35,996 nt of DNA from Clostridiales bacterium UBA1316 (GTDB lineage: Bacteria > Bacillota > Clostridia > Oscillospirales > Oscillospiraceae): positions 1 to 35,996 of the forward strand of contig DBTM01000075.1 in NCBI GenBank assembly GCA_002307055.1. The letters are read 5' to 3'. A program made the translations under genes and the position numbers. Of this stretch, positions 14,475 through 21,990 are shown piece after piece (position 1 is the first letter of the stretch; every line of letters starts with the position of its first letter). The notes beneath the pieces are model-generated. The model was not told the origin of the DNA and did not search any database. It saw only the letters and a program-made list of their open reading frames with translations.

Positions 14475-15683
14475 ATGAGTGATACATGCAATGAGAGCTG
14501 TGGCAGCTGCACGGATGATTGTGAGGAAAGAAAGGAAAAATATGATTTCTCTGCAAAACCGCATGAGCTCAGCCGTATAAAAAAGGTGTTCGGTGTTGTC
14601 AGCGGCAAGGGTGGCGTCGGTAAATCATTAGTAACCTCTATGCTGGCTGTAACGATGAACAGGCTGGGTTATCATACGGCCATCCTGGACGCCGACATAA
14701 CCGGCCCGTCGATACCAAAAGCATTTGGAATTAAGGATAAGGTAACGGGAAGCGAGCTTGGCCTATATCCCATAAAAAGCAAAACCGGAATCGATATTAT
14801 GTCGATTAATCTACTGTTAGCCAACGATACAGATCCTGTCGTTTGGAGAGGCCCGATTATAGCCAATTCTGTTAAGCAGTTTTGGACCGATGTTATATGG
14901 ACTGACGTGGACTTTATGTTTATTGATATGCCGCCCGGTACAGGTGATGTCCCGCTCACCGTATTCCAGGCTATCCCTGTTGACGGTATTATCATCGTCA
15001 CATCGCCTCAGGAGCTCGTTTCCATGATAGTTACCAAAGCTGTCAAGATGGCGGAAATGATGAATATCCCAATCGTTGGCTTGGTTGAGAATATGTCCTA
15101 CTTCAAATGTCCGGATAACGATAAGGATTACAAGATATTTGGTGAAAGTCATATTGAAGCTATCGCTGAAAAGCATAACCTGAAGGTACTTGCCAAGCTG
15201 CCGATTGACCCTAAGATTTCAGCGGCCTGCGATCAAGGTATGATTGAACTATTTGATGGTGCTTGGCTTGATCCTGTTGCCGAGCTCATTGAATTAACAA
15301 TAACTAAAAAAACGGAGGTATTTGATATGAAAATTGCAGTAGCCAGTGAAGGAAAAATGGTGACGGAGCATTTCGGTCATTGCGAAAGCTTTATCATCTT
15401 TGACACAGAAAATGGTAAAATCGTTAAAAGCGAAGCTATTCCCAACCCAGGACACAGACCTGGCTTTCTTCCAAACTTTTTAAATGATTTAGGCGTAAAA
15501 GTAATTATTTCAGGCGGAATGGGCGGCGGCGCCATCGATATCTTTAATGAAAAAGACATCGAGGTCATTGTCGGAGCATCGGGTCCCGCTGAGGCAGCTG
15601 TCAATAGTTATCTGAAGGGCGATCTAAAATCAACGGGCTCTGTTTGCCATGAGCATCAGCATCATGATGAGTGCGGTAATTAA
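14475..15683 (+). CDS. MrpORP-type fusion: Mrp/NBP35 Fe-S carrier ATPase plus NifX/ORP domain
   Basis: A 402-residue two-domain protein. The Mrp/NBP35 domain covers about 1-280, with an N-terminal Cys cluster (CNESCGSCTDDC), Walker A SGKGGVGKS (about 42-50), DADITGPSIPKAF and DMPPGTGD. The NifX/ORP domain starts at Met285 and ends in a His/Cys tail (CHEHQHHDECGN). The C-x-x-C cluster motif of Mrp/ApbC normally seen near residue 212 reads CPDN here, so one Cys is missing. I chose ATG 14475, preceded by AGGGAGC; upstream in-frame codons lie inside the previous gene. Met285 has its own GGAGG 8 bp ahead, so the C-terminal domain may also be made alone. Confidence 0.9.
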   Translation: MSDTCNESCGSCTDDCEERKEKYDFSAKPHELSRIKKVFGVVSGKGGVGKSLVTSMLAVTMNRLGYHTAILDADITGPSIPKAFGIKDKVTGSELGLYPIKSKTGIDIMSINLLLANDTDPVVWRGPIIANSVKQFWTDVIWTDVDFMFIDMPPGTGDVPLTVFQAIPVDGIIIVTSPQELVSMIVTKAVKMAEMMNIPIVGLVENMSYFKCPDNDKDYKIFGESHIEAIAEKHNLKVLAKLPIDPKISAACDQGMIELFDGAWLDPVAELIELTITKKTEVFDMKIAVASEGKMVTEHFGHCESFIIFDTENGKIVKSEAIPNPGHRPGFLPNFLNDLGVKVIISGGMGGGAIDIFNEKDIEVIVGASGPAEAAVNSYLKGDLKSTGSVCHEHQHHDECGN

Positions 15684-15698
15684 AGCTTTGAACATCTG

Positions 15699-15746
15699 AA
15701 TAAAGGCAAATGGCGGTTTACAGGTATTCCGCCATTTGCCTTTATT
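15699..15746 (+). terminator. Terminator of the NifU/ORP operon
   Basis: An 18-bp perfect stem: AATAAAGGCAAATGGCGG (15699-15716) with CCGCCATTTGCCTTTATT (15729-15746). The closing T-rich end is part of the stem. It follows the MrpORP stop by 15 bp. Confidence 0.88.
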
Positions 15747-15839
15747 ACTGTAAATCTCAAACTGCATATTTTGTGCTATTATTTGAAAGGAATAAGCCTT
15801 GTTCATCGCATATTTTGGCGAATAAGGATTTGCTATTCT

Positions 15840-16436
15840 ATGAAAATACTTCTACTTGGCGGTTTTCTCGGTTCTGGGAAAACGAGCATTCTACTTCAAT
15901 TGGCAAAGCACATCATTGCCAAAGAGGGCAACACCGGCGGTACCACGGTGATGATTGTTGAAAACGAGATTGGGGATGTCGGTGTTGATGATAAATTGCT
16001 AAAATCGCAGGGGCTGGCAGTAAAGGATCTCTTCTCTGGATGCGCTTGTTGTACTTCAGGAGGCTTTCTGCTGAGCGATATCAGGCAGATTCGGCAGGAG
16101 ATGAATCCTCTTTGGATCATCATTGAAGCAACCGGTGTCGCTTATCCGCGTCAAATTAAAGAATCCATTGAAATATCACTGAATATTCCAGTCAAAATAT
16201 TGGCGGTAGCCGATGCATCCAGATGGAAAAGACTCCGCAGAGCAATGTCGGCGATGATCGAATCGCAGCTTGATTGTGCCGATTGTATTCTATTGAACAA
16301 GGTCGATCTTGTAGACAGCGAAACGTCAGACATTATAATAGAGGATCTTATGTCCCTTAATAAAAGCGCTGCTATACATAAAACTACGGGAACACAGTTG
16401 ATAGATGAAAGCTTTTGGTCAGCGATCATAAATTAA
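15840..16436 (+). CDS. COG0523/CobW-type GTPase, G domain only
   Basis: A 198-residue P-loop GTPase. Walker A GGFLGSGKT is at 7-15, ENEIGDVGVDDKLL follows, the metal-binding CxCC signature (SGCACC) is at 68-71, EATGVAYP is the Walker B neighbourhood and LLNKVDLV the NKxD motif. COG0523 proteins are metallochaperones for Zn, Co or Fe. The usual CobW C-terminal domain is absent and the protein ends soon after NKVD, so it is a minimal form nearer HypB in size. ATG 15840 has AAGGA 11 bp ahead; the longer reading from 15771 lacks support. It begins a four-gene forward run. Confidence 0.87.
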   Translation: MKILLLGGFLGSGKTSILLQLAKHIIAKEGNTGGTTVMIVENEIGDVGVDDKLLKSQGLAVKDLFSGCACCTSGGFLLSDIRQIRQEMNPLWIIIEATGVAYPRQIKESIEISLNIPVKILAVADASRWKRLRRAMSAMIESQLDCADCILLNKVDLVDSETSDIIIEDLMSLNKSAAIHKTTGTQLIDESFWSAIIN

Positions 16437-16480
16437 CTGCAAAAAAATGATTACCTGTCATCGCGGGAAAGGGCGAAAAA

Positions 16481-16963
16481 ATGAGCAAAGATAAAATTGA
16501 AATTAAAATGAATGCCAATCTTCATGATGAAGCAAGGGTTGTATCCGTGCAATTTGTTATAAAGCTTCAAAATATAGGCGATATGCGCAGACTGTTGGAT
16601 AAGCTAATTTATGAAATGGAATCCATAAATGCCTGGGCAAACGAAAAAGATGTTATTATCGGTCATGTTAAGGGATACGCAACATGCGGCGAGGAGACGA
16701 TCATAGTCTCGACAACGGGAGATGAGGTCCAGACCAAGGGTTCGCAGAATATGCCGGAGCCGCCCTGCGAAGTACAAATGGGCTTCGCGGCTATTGTGTT
16801 TGGAATTGAACTCAGAGAGGTTGAAAAACAGCTGGAAACACTTGTATCCCGTATCCTAACCTGCTTTGATTACGAATATGCCATGATTTATGAAGGAGAG
16901 CATATTCATGACGACAGCTGCGGCTGTAGTAGCCATGAACACGAGCAGCATTATCATCATTGA
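16481..16963 (+). CDS. Uncharacterised protein with His/Cys-rich C-terminal tail
   Basis: I do not recognise this 160-residue protein. It is soluble, with a predicted alpha/beta pattern. It is acidic in the middle and ends in a metal-binding-like tail EHIHDDSCGCSSHEHEQHYHH's last third: two Cys and about eight His within the final 20 residues. Similar tails end the ORP-type proteins at 14475 and 22042. CGEETIIVSTTGDEVQ may be a beta hairpin. GGGAAAGGGCG lies ahead of the ATG. Its place between a COG0523 metallochaperone and a DUF364 protein suggests metal binding or storage. No function is claimed. Confidence 0.72.
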   Translation: MSKDKIEIKMNANLHDEARVVSVQFVIKLQNIGDMRRLLDKLIYEMESINAWANEKDVIIGHVKGYATCGEETIIVSTTGDEVQTKGSQNMPEPPCEVQMGFAAIVFGIELREVEKQLETLVSRILTCFDYEYAMIYEGEHIHDDSCGCSSHEHEQHYHH

Positions 16964-17058
16964 ATTAGAAGGTAATATTCCGATTGTAGAATTGCAAAAA
17001 AGTCTTAGGACAACAACAGTATTTGATAAGTCAATCATGTGGAAATGGAGAATGCAAA

Positions 17059-17802
17059 ATGATCATTGACGAGCTGATAGAGCATGCTCTTTCAAGAGTT
17101 GCTCAAAGGAAGGTAAAGGATATTCGCGCAGGGCTTGGCTATACGTGCGTTATGCTCGATGACGCCTCCTGCGGACTGGCCTATACCTTCAGAAATGAAT
17201 TGGGCGAATGCTGCGGCATTTTGGATGACGCAGGCAGTATCATAGGGAAAGACGGCGCGGAAATTATTCCATGGGCAAAAAGCGAAAATCGCCTGGAAGC
17301 GGCGATTGGACTAGCTGCTATTAATGCTGTTTTCAATGATCTGAAGGCTGTATGGGCTACCGGTAATGTGACAAGTGCAATGGATGTTGGACCGAACGAC
17401 ACTTTTGGTATGGTCGGCGAGTTCAGGCCAATATTATCTGAGATAAAGGATAAGGTAAATAATATTTATGTTTTTGAACAGGATGTGCCTGAGGACAGTA
17501 AATTATTTTCAAGCGATACCATTCCTCTCCATCTTCCCAAGTGTGATGTTGTCGTTATCACAGCAACGACTATAATTAACCACACGATAGATGAGGTACT
17601 TTCACACTGCGGAAGTGCAAGAAAAGTCTGTTTAATTGGCCCCTCAACGCCCCTTTGTCCGCAAGTATTCGGAAAGCATAATGTCACTTTACTCGCAGGG
17701 AGCGTCGTGAAAGCCCCTGAACTGATACTGCAGATTGTCAGCCAGGGCGGCGGTACAATGTCAATGAAGCCAGCCATCAAGCAGGTTCTTGTAAGGGTGT
17801 AG
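17059..17802 (+). CDS. DUF4213/DUF364 putative heavy-metal chelation protein (copy 2)
   Basis: A 247-residue paralogue of the protein at 1818-2597. It shares the DUF4213 element EAAIGLAAINAVFND and the DUF364 pattern VVVITATTIINHTIDEVL then KVCLIGPSTPLCPQVF. I chose ATG 17059 because GGAG lies 8 bp before it; a TTG-initiated longer form from 17023 has no ribosome binding site. The N-terminal domain carries CGLAYTFRNELGECCG with three Cys absent from copy 1. Position beside a COG0523 GTPase, a His-rich protein and a DUF5714-like protein supports a metal or cofactor role, but the reaction is unknown. Confidence 0.85.
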   Translation: MIIDELIEHALSRVAQRKVKDIRAGLGYTCVMLDDASCGLAYTFRNELGECCGILDDAGSIIGKDGAEIIPWAKSENRLEAAIGLAAINAVFNDLKAVWATGNVTSAMDVGPNDTFGMVGEFRPILSEIKDKVNNIYVFEQDVPEDSKLFSSDTIPLHLPKCDVVVITATTIINHTIDEVLSHCGSARKVCLIGPSTPLCPQVFGKHNVTLLAGSVVKAPELILQIVSQGGGTMSMKPAIKQVLVRV

Positions 17803-17834
17803 CAAATTTTATGTATTGGAGTAGATAACAAAAA

Positions 17835-18557
17835 ATGAGTAATGACACCTGCTGCTCTGATAATGATAATATCTCCGGGTGTATGGTATGCGGAGCAGAA
17901 TTGATTTACACACCGGATAAAGCATTCCAGGCTGAATGCTATTATTGCGGCGGAATTGAACTGACACATGTTTTTTGCCTGGAAGGTCACTATGTTTGCG
18001 ATGTATGTCATCGAAAAGACATATTGGAGCTTGTTGAGCAAATTTGTATTGATAGTGATCTGACTGATCCGATTGAGCTGGCTCTGTGTATCTATGACCT
18101 ACCGAAGCTGCATATGCACGGGCCGGAATATCACAGCATCGTACCCGCTATTTTAGTGGCGGCTTATGGCAACAATAAAAACCATAAGAACATCACATCT
18201 ATACAAGAAGCAATCTCCCGGGGTAAAGCTATTGTCGGCGGAATATGCGGTACACATGGCGCGTGCGGCGCTGGCATTGGTGTCGGTATTGCCTATTCCA
18301 TTATCCATCAGGTTACGCCATATTCTAGGGAAGATAGAGGCAACGCAAACCGGCTGACAGCGCTTGCATTGACAGCTATCAGTCGGCTCGGTGGTCCACG
18401 CTGCTGCAAACGAGATTCAATGATCGCTATAGAGATCGCAAAAGAGTATTTTGGCTGCTTCACCGAATCTAGCGATAATAAATACATATGCACGCAGTTT
18501 ATCTATAATGAAATGTGCATAAAAGCTGAATGCCCATATTATCCAGCCAAGGGATAG
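17835..18557 (+). CDS. DUF5714-like Cys-rich protein
   Basis: A 240-residue protein. The N-terminus has paired zinc-ribbon-like knuckles: CMVCG (about 16-20), CYYCGG, CLEGHYVCDVCH. The remainder includes CIYDLPKLHMHGPEYHSIVPAILVAAY-like sequence, GGICGTHGACGAGIGVGIA and a CCKRDS element, ending CIKAECPYYPAKG. This layout matches what I know of DUF5714 proteins, which occur in anaerobes near cofactor and methyl-transfer genes; no activity is established. It is 32 bp after the DUF364 gene and shares its strand, so it is the last gene of the 15840-18557 run. It meets the reverse MOSC gene with 53 bp between stops. Confidence 0.72.
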   Translation: MSNDTCCSDNDNISGCMVCGAELIYTPDKAFQAECYYCGGIELTHVFCLEGHYVCDVCHRKDILELVEQICIDSDLTDPIELALCIYDLPKLHMHGPEYHSIVPAILVAAYGNNKNHKNITSIQEAISRGKAIVGGICGTHGACGAGIGVGIAYSIIHQVTPYSREDRGNANRLTALALTAISRLGGPRCCKRDSMIAIEIAKEYFGCFTESSDNKYICTQFIYNEMCIKAECPYYPAKG

Positions 18558-18610
18558 GTGCTTTAGTTTGTTGTTATAATTATTCCACTTTTTTGGATAG
18601 ACAACGCGTC

Positions 18611-19048
18611 CTAAATCTTTTCCACTGAATCACCTTTTGCTATTCTGCCGCCTTTCACAACTGAGCAAAACAGACCTTCGCTCGGCAAAAGGCTTACGCC
18701 GAAGGTTCTGCTGACAATACTGGGATGATCCTCTTTGCCAACCTGGGTCACTTCGAGTATGACATCACGGCCCAATCGCAGATGGTTCCCAACCACAATA
18801 TCAGAAAACTCCAGCCCATCAATTAAGATATTCTCCGCAAAATCACCAGGACCCATGTGCAGGTTGTTTGCTATGTTTGAATTGTGAACACTTTTCATGC
18901 TGAGGCAAGTAACCTGACGTCCCCAAGCCCCCGCATGACCATCGTTTTCGATTCCGAAGTTTATTATAAGATTAGCTTCAGGAACTTCTTTTTTTAGCTG
19001 ACCCCTTTCCGGACTTACAGAGATTGCATATATTGTTCCGTTCGACAT
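18611..19048 (-). CDS. MOSC-domain protein
   Basis: A 145-residue stand-alone MOSC domain. Visible are ISVSPERGQLKKEVPEA, the GIENDGHAGAWGRQVTCLS core in which the Cys is expected to carry sulfur, GPGDFAENILIDGLEF, HLRLGRDVILEVTQVGKE and a closing GVSLLPSEGLFCSVVKGGRI. MOSC domains (as in MoCo sulfurase, YiiM and YuaD) are linked to molybdenum cofactor and sulfur transfer. ATG 19048 lies 4 bp after the stop of the upstream thioredoxin gene; an upstream TTG overlaps that gene and is less likely. It fits the Mo theme of the island although it is transcribed with an ars-like set. Confidence 0.87.
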   Translation of the reverse strand: MSNGTIYAISVSPERGQLKKEVPEANLIINFGIENDGHAGAWGRQVTCLSMKSVHNSNIANNLHMGPGDFAENILIDGLEFSDIVVGNHLRLGRDVILEVTQVGKEDHPSIVSRTFGVSLLPSEGLFCSVVKGGRIAKGDSVEKI

Positions 19049-19052
19049 ATCA

Positions 19053-19304
19053 CTACTTCGCAATCTTTTCAAGCAATTTTATAATTTCCTTTGGTTTGAG
19101 TACTTTTCCAAAGGATACAACCTTTTCGTCGATAACAAGCCCCGGCGTGGACATGATACCATACTGAGCAATTTCAGAAAAATCGGTTACTTTTATCATT
19201 TCTGCTTGCAGACCAAGTTCTGAAAGTGCGGTCTTTGTATTCTCGGCAAGCGTCACACAGTTTTTGCAGCCTGATCCCAAAATTTTGATTGTCATAATTT
19301 TCAT
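19053..19304 (-). CDS. Small thioredoxin-like protein (redox-active disulfide protein 2 type)
   Basis: An 83-residue thioredoxin fold: IKILGSGCKNCVTLAENTK with active-site Cys13-Lys-Asn-Cys16, then the cis-Pro element MSTPGLVIDEKVV and GKVLKPKEIIKLL. This TM0996/MTH895-like family is habitually encoded with a UPF0718 permease and an ArsR regulator, as here. A good AGGAGAATG stretch precedes the start. The expected role is a thiol redox step linked to metalloid or thiol transport, which is inference from the neighbourhood. Confidence 0.9.
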   Translation of the reverse strand: MKIMTIKILGSGCKNCVTLAENTKTALSELGLQAEMIKVTDFSEIAQYGIMSTPGLVIDEKVVSFGKVLKPKEIIKLLEKIAK

Positions 19305-19383
19305 TCTCCTAAAGATTTATATAGTGTTGGCTTTTCCAATACACAAGAAATAAAGTATGGTTATACTCAATGCCTTATTCGCT

Positions 19384-20386
19384 TCACATTAATAAATATC
19401 CAAATGTGTTAAAAGCATATCCGATGATAATTATGCCAACTGTAACGATACCAACAAAAATTACAAGAAGTTTTGTTTTTACGACCTTCTTGAGCATGAT
19501 AATTGAAGGGAGTGAGAGAGCTGTTACAACCATCATAAAGGAAAGAGCCGTTCCAAGTCCAACACCCTTTAACACAAGGGCCTCCGCGATAGGCAGAGTC
19601 TCAAATATGTCGGCATACATAGGAACCCCAACAAAAGTTGCGAGAAATACGGAATACCATTTGTCCTGACCGAGGACTGCAGTAATGATATTCTCCGGTA
19701 TCCAGTTGTGAATCGCTGCACCGATGCCGACATCGAGTAAAATGTAAAGCCAGACCTTTTTGACGATGCTCTGCACTTGTTCGCCGGCAAACTCAAGCCT
19801 GTCACGCGTTGTCAACGCAGTCTGTTCTAACTCAGCTATCTTATTGTTATAGACAAATGGCTCCACATACTTTTCAAGCTTTGCTTTGCTTATAATCGTT
19901 CCGCCGAGAACGGCAAACAGCACACCGACAACAACATAGGCAATTGCAATTTTCCAGTTAATATACTTGCCAGAAGTAAAACAGAAGCTAAATCTACAAG
20001 CGGAGATGATAATAAAAAAGAAAATGTCACACCTATTGGTAGTCCTGCATTTGTGAATCCGATAAAAAGAGGAATGGAGGAACAGGAGCAAAACGGCGTT
20101 ATCGTACCAAGCAGCGCTCCAAGAAGATTTGCGCCGGTTCCATGGTGCTTGCCAAGGATCTTTTTTGTACGTTCCGGTGGGAAATAGCTTTGAATATATG
20201 AAATAATAAATATTAGAACAGACAGTAAAATAAAAATCTTTATGACATCATAATGAAAAAATGAACGCTTCCTCCAAGACGGGTATTAATGTCCAAGCTA
20301 AACACATTTTTTACCAGCAGCTTTACCAGATCGGAAAGCCAATTCATCTTAAGCAATTGACTATTTAAAAATTGAAACACAACCAT
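19384..20386 (-). pseudogene. UPF0718/YraQ-type permease, broken by two frameshifts
   Basis: Read on the reverse strand from ATG 20386 (after AAGGAAG), frame 1 gives MVVFQFLNSQ, LLKMNWLSDL and NTRLGGSVHFFI, then a stop. The family sequence continues in another frame (IKIFILLSVLIFIISYIQS, KKILGKHHGTGANLLGALLG, TPFCSCSSIPLFIGFTNAG, SSPLVDLASVLLLASIL) and then in a third (KIAIAYVVVGVLFAVLGGTI to the stop at 19384). The shifts lie near 20250-20256 and 19950-19956, and each is explained by one missing base. The intact family member is a membrane permease with a CSC motif, often linked to arsenic or organoarsenical export. Real decay and sequence error both remain possible. Confidence 0.85.
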
Positions 20387-20476
20387 GTCAAGACTTCCTT
20401 AATTGCTTTTACAGCAGTTTTCACTCAGGGACAGACTTTTAATTCCGAAAATGTTTTCTAAAAGACCGCGGATACT

Positions 20477-20716
20477 TTAAAAAGCATCCTTTTTTAAGGT
20501 ATAGCGCATCCATGCACCATCTCGTCTGCCGTCAACAAACTCCCAGTCAGTCAGGATTTTCATGTGGTACGATAGGGTTGGCTGTGTAATTTCAAAACCT
20601 TCAAGTATTTTACACGCGCAAAGCTCACCGCCGGTCAGCATATCGATGATCTGAAGCCTCGTCTCATCAGCGAGCGCTTTTAATATCTGCGCTGTGCTTT
20701 TGTAGTTTAAATCCAT
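20477..20716 (-). CDS. ArsR-family transcriptional regulator
   Basis: A 79-residue winged-helix repressor from ATG 20716: STAQILKALADETRLQIIDML, the metal-binding helix GELCACKILEGF with a CxC pair, then the recognition helix ITQPTLSYHMKIL and the wing DGRRDGAWMRYTL. This form is typical of Clostridia ArsR proteins that bind arsenite or antimonite. GGATGG lies 10 bp ahead of the start; a longer reading from 20728 or 20800 is possible. It is somewhat short at the C-terminus. It precedes the permease, thioredoxin and MOSC genes on the same strand and probably controls them. Confidence 0.88.
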   Translation of the reverse strand: MDLNYKSTAQILKALADETRLQIIDMLTGGELCACKILEGFEITQPTLSYHMKILTDWEFVDGRRDGAWMRYTLKKDAF

Positions 20717-20771
20717 ATACTGCACCATCCAAATAGATAAGATTCTATAATATATATAATGTTCTATATTT

Positions 20772-20800
20772 AGTATATGCAGCATATAGAGACTTGTCAA
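20772..20800 (-). promoter_or_regulatory. Promoter of the arsR-led unit
   Basis: On the reverse strand TTGACA (20800-20795), a 17-bp spacer and TATACT (20777-20772). The leader contains the AT-rich imperfect repeat ATAGAACATTATAT / ATATTATAGAAT, a reasonable ArsR operator candidate. The truncated lgt fragment begins exactly at this -35 box. Confidence 0.75.
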
Positions 20801-21326
20801 TGCGATTTGCGATATACGGCGGTATTATTGCGGCCTTGACAGCAACTTATATATTTGCAAAGAAGCGTCAGCTTAAAATCCTTGATTTATTGGACTTGAT
20901 GGCGCCATACCTGGCGTTGGGACAACTATTGGCAGATGGGGCAATTTTATTTATCAGGAAGCATTCGGCGCTGCTACAAATTTACCATGGAGAATGCAGA
21001 TTTTCGACACGAGTAGCATGAGTTACATATCGGTTCACCCCACTTTTTTGTGCGAATCACTCTGGAATTTTGGTCTCTTTTTCTTTTTGATTTGGTTTCG
21101 TAAAAGAAAAAAATTACCTGGTGAAATTTTGACGCTTTATCTGGCAATCTATGGGCTGAGGCGTTGCTGGATTGAAGGTCTCAGAACCGACAGCCTATAC
21201 CTTAGGCCGATTCGTATATCGCAGTTAGTTGCAGGGGTTTGCTTTTTAGTGTTTATTTTTGTATTTATACTAAAACGTATAAAGAACGAACGACTCAAAG
21301 GAAACAACCTATTTGATATCTATTAA
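20800..21326 (+). pseudogene. lgt: Prolipoprotein diacylglyceryl transferase fragment, 5'-truncated and frameshifted
   Basis: The sequence starts mid-protein with AIYGGIIAALTATYIFAKK and LDLLDLMAPYLALGQ, lacking roughly the first 90 residues of Lgt. Near 20921-20930 one base is missing; the next frame continues IGRWGNFIYQEAFGAATNLP, WRMQIFD, SVHPTFLCESLWN and the EGLRTDSLYL signature, ending at 21326. Lgt attaches diacylglycerol to lipoprotein cysteines and is a membrane enzyme. The missing 5' end and the frameshift mean this copy cannot be functional; an intact lgt presumably exists elsewhere. Confidence 0.88.
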
Positions 21327-21384
21327 CAGATTATCCGATACCGGCTTGCCGTTAAGCTTTTTATATTCCTTTATTTTACATGTG

Positions 21385-21552
21385 TTCTGCAATTCTTTTT
21401 ACAATAGGAAGCCGAAACGTTATACTCTAAACCCGTTGCGGTGCGGCTTGTCCTTTGACACAAACGCTGCCGTTATTTATCGTTGATTCAGCCATCCCAG
21501 CGACATGCGTAAATTTCCCGTCTTTTACAAAAGCATAAAATACCGTTGTCAG
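21385..21552 (-). pseudogene. Fragment of a molybdopterin oxidoreductase (Fe4S4-domain end)
   Basis: On the reverse strand, from about 21552 to a TAG at 21427-21429, the frame reads VFYAFVKDGKFTHVAG then NNGSVCVKGQAAPQRV, matching the N-terminal Fe4S4 region of DMSO-reductase-family enzymes (a VKDGKI..V segment, an N-G-x-x-C-x-KG Cys ligand, AAPQxVYS). Beyond the TAG the same frame continues SITFRLPIVKRIAE, consistent with VYS...R-L-P, so the TAG is probably a mutated Tyr codon. No start or further domains are present. It is a scrap about 55 codons long. Confidence 0.62.
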
Positions 21553-21832
21553 CGGAAAACTGATTTATATCAAGTATGAAGATAATGATGAGATTGACGG
21601 TGCAATTGAGCTAATCTCAAGTGTATGCGGTGAGATAGGTGGCAAGGTTGTGATGATTGGACCGCATAATAATGTGTTTGAAATAACAGATGATCCCATG
21701 CATATAAGATACCAATGGAGCGCCAGTTACGGTCTTATTGTAAATTATGAAAATGTAATTGATTCGAGTGGCACCACCAATCTTCTGAATAAGCATATCG
21801 AGAAGCTTACTAAACAGAATAACCATCTCTAA
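21543..21832 (+). pseudogene. Unidentified gene fragment
   Basis: An open frame without a convincing start runs VVSGKLIYIKYEDNDEID, AIELISSVCGEIGGKVVMIG, then FEITDDPMHIRYQWSASYG and a stop at 21832. It abuts the reverse-strand molybdopterin-oxidoreductase scrap, and both appear to be ends of broken genes joined here. The composition looks like real coding sequence, but I do not recognise the family. It has no Shine-Dalgarno and no in-frame ATG near its left end (first ATG at 21650). Confidence 0.4.
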
Positions 21833-21949
21833 CAGCACCGTTTTTGCTAGTCTTTAGTATTGAGCCGAAAACTCATTTTCGTCTACGGCCATAATGATAA
21901 TATGATTTCCCTTAAATTTTTCTCCTAAATACCACATTGAATTTAGTTA

Positions 21950-21977
21950 TTGACATATGCTATTAACGTAATATAAT
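21950..21977 (+). promoter_or_regulatory. Promoter of the solitary NifX/ORP gene overlapping operator-like site G
   Basis: TTGACA (21950-21955), a 16-bp spacer and TATAAT (21972-21977). The -35 box opens TTGACATATGCTATTAACG. Layout and preceding bases (TTAGTTATTGACATATGC against ATAGTTATTGACATATGC) nearly duplicate the promoter at 11840. Confidence 0.86.
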
Positions 21978-21990
21978 TAGCTGGTAATGA

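Noticed and set aside
16908..17068. 53-codon frame with an AAGGAG site 9 bp ahead, overlapping the His-tail gene end and running to the DUF364 start.
   Set aside because: It begins in an alternate frame of the His-rich tail codons, giving a low-complexity start, and matches no family. The AAGGAG is part of the upstream coding sequence.
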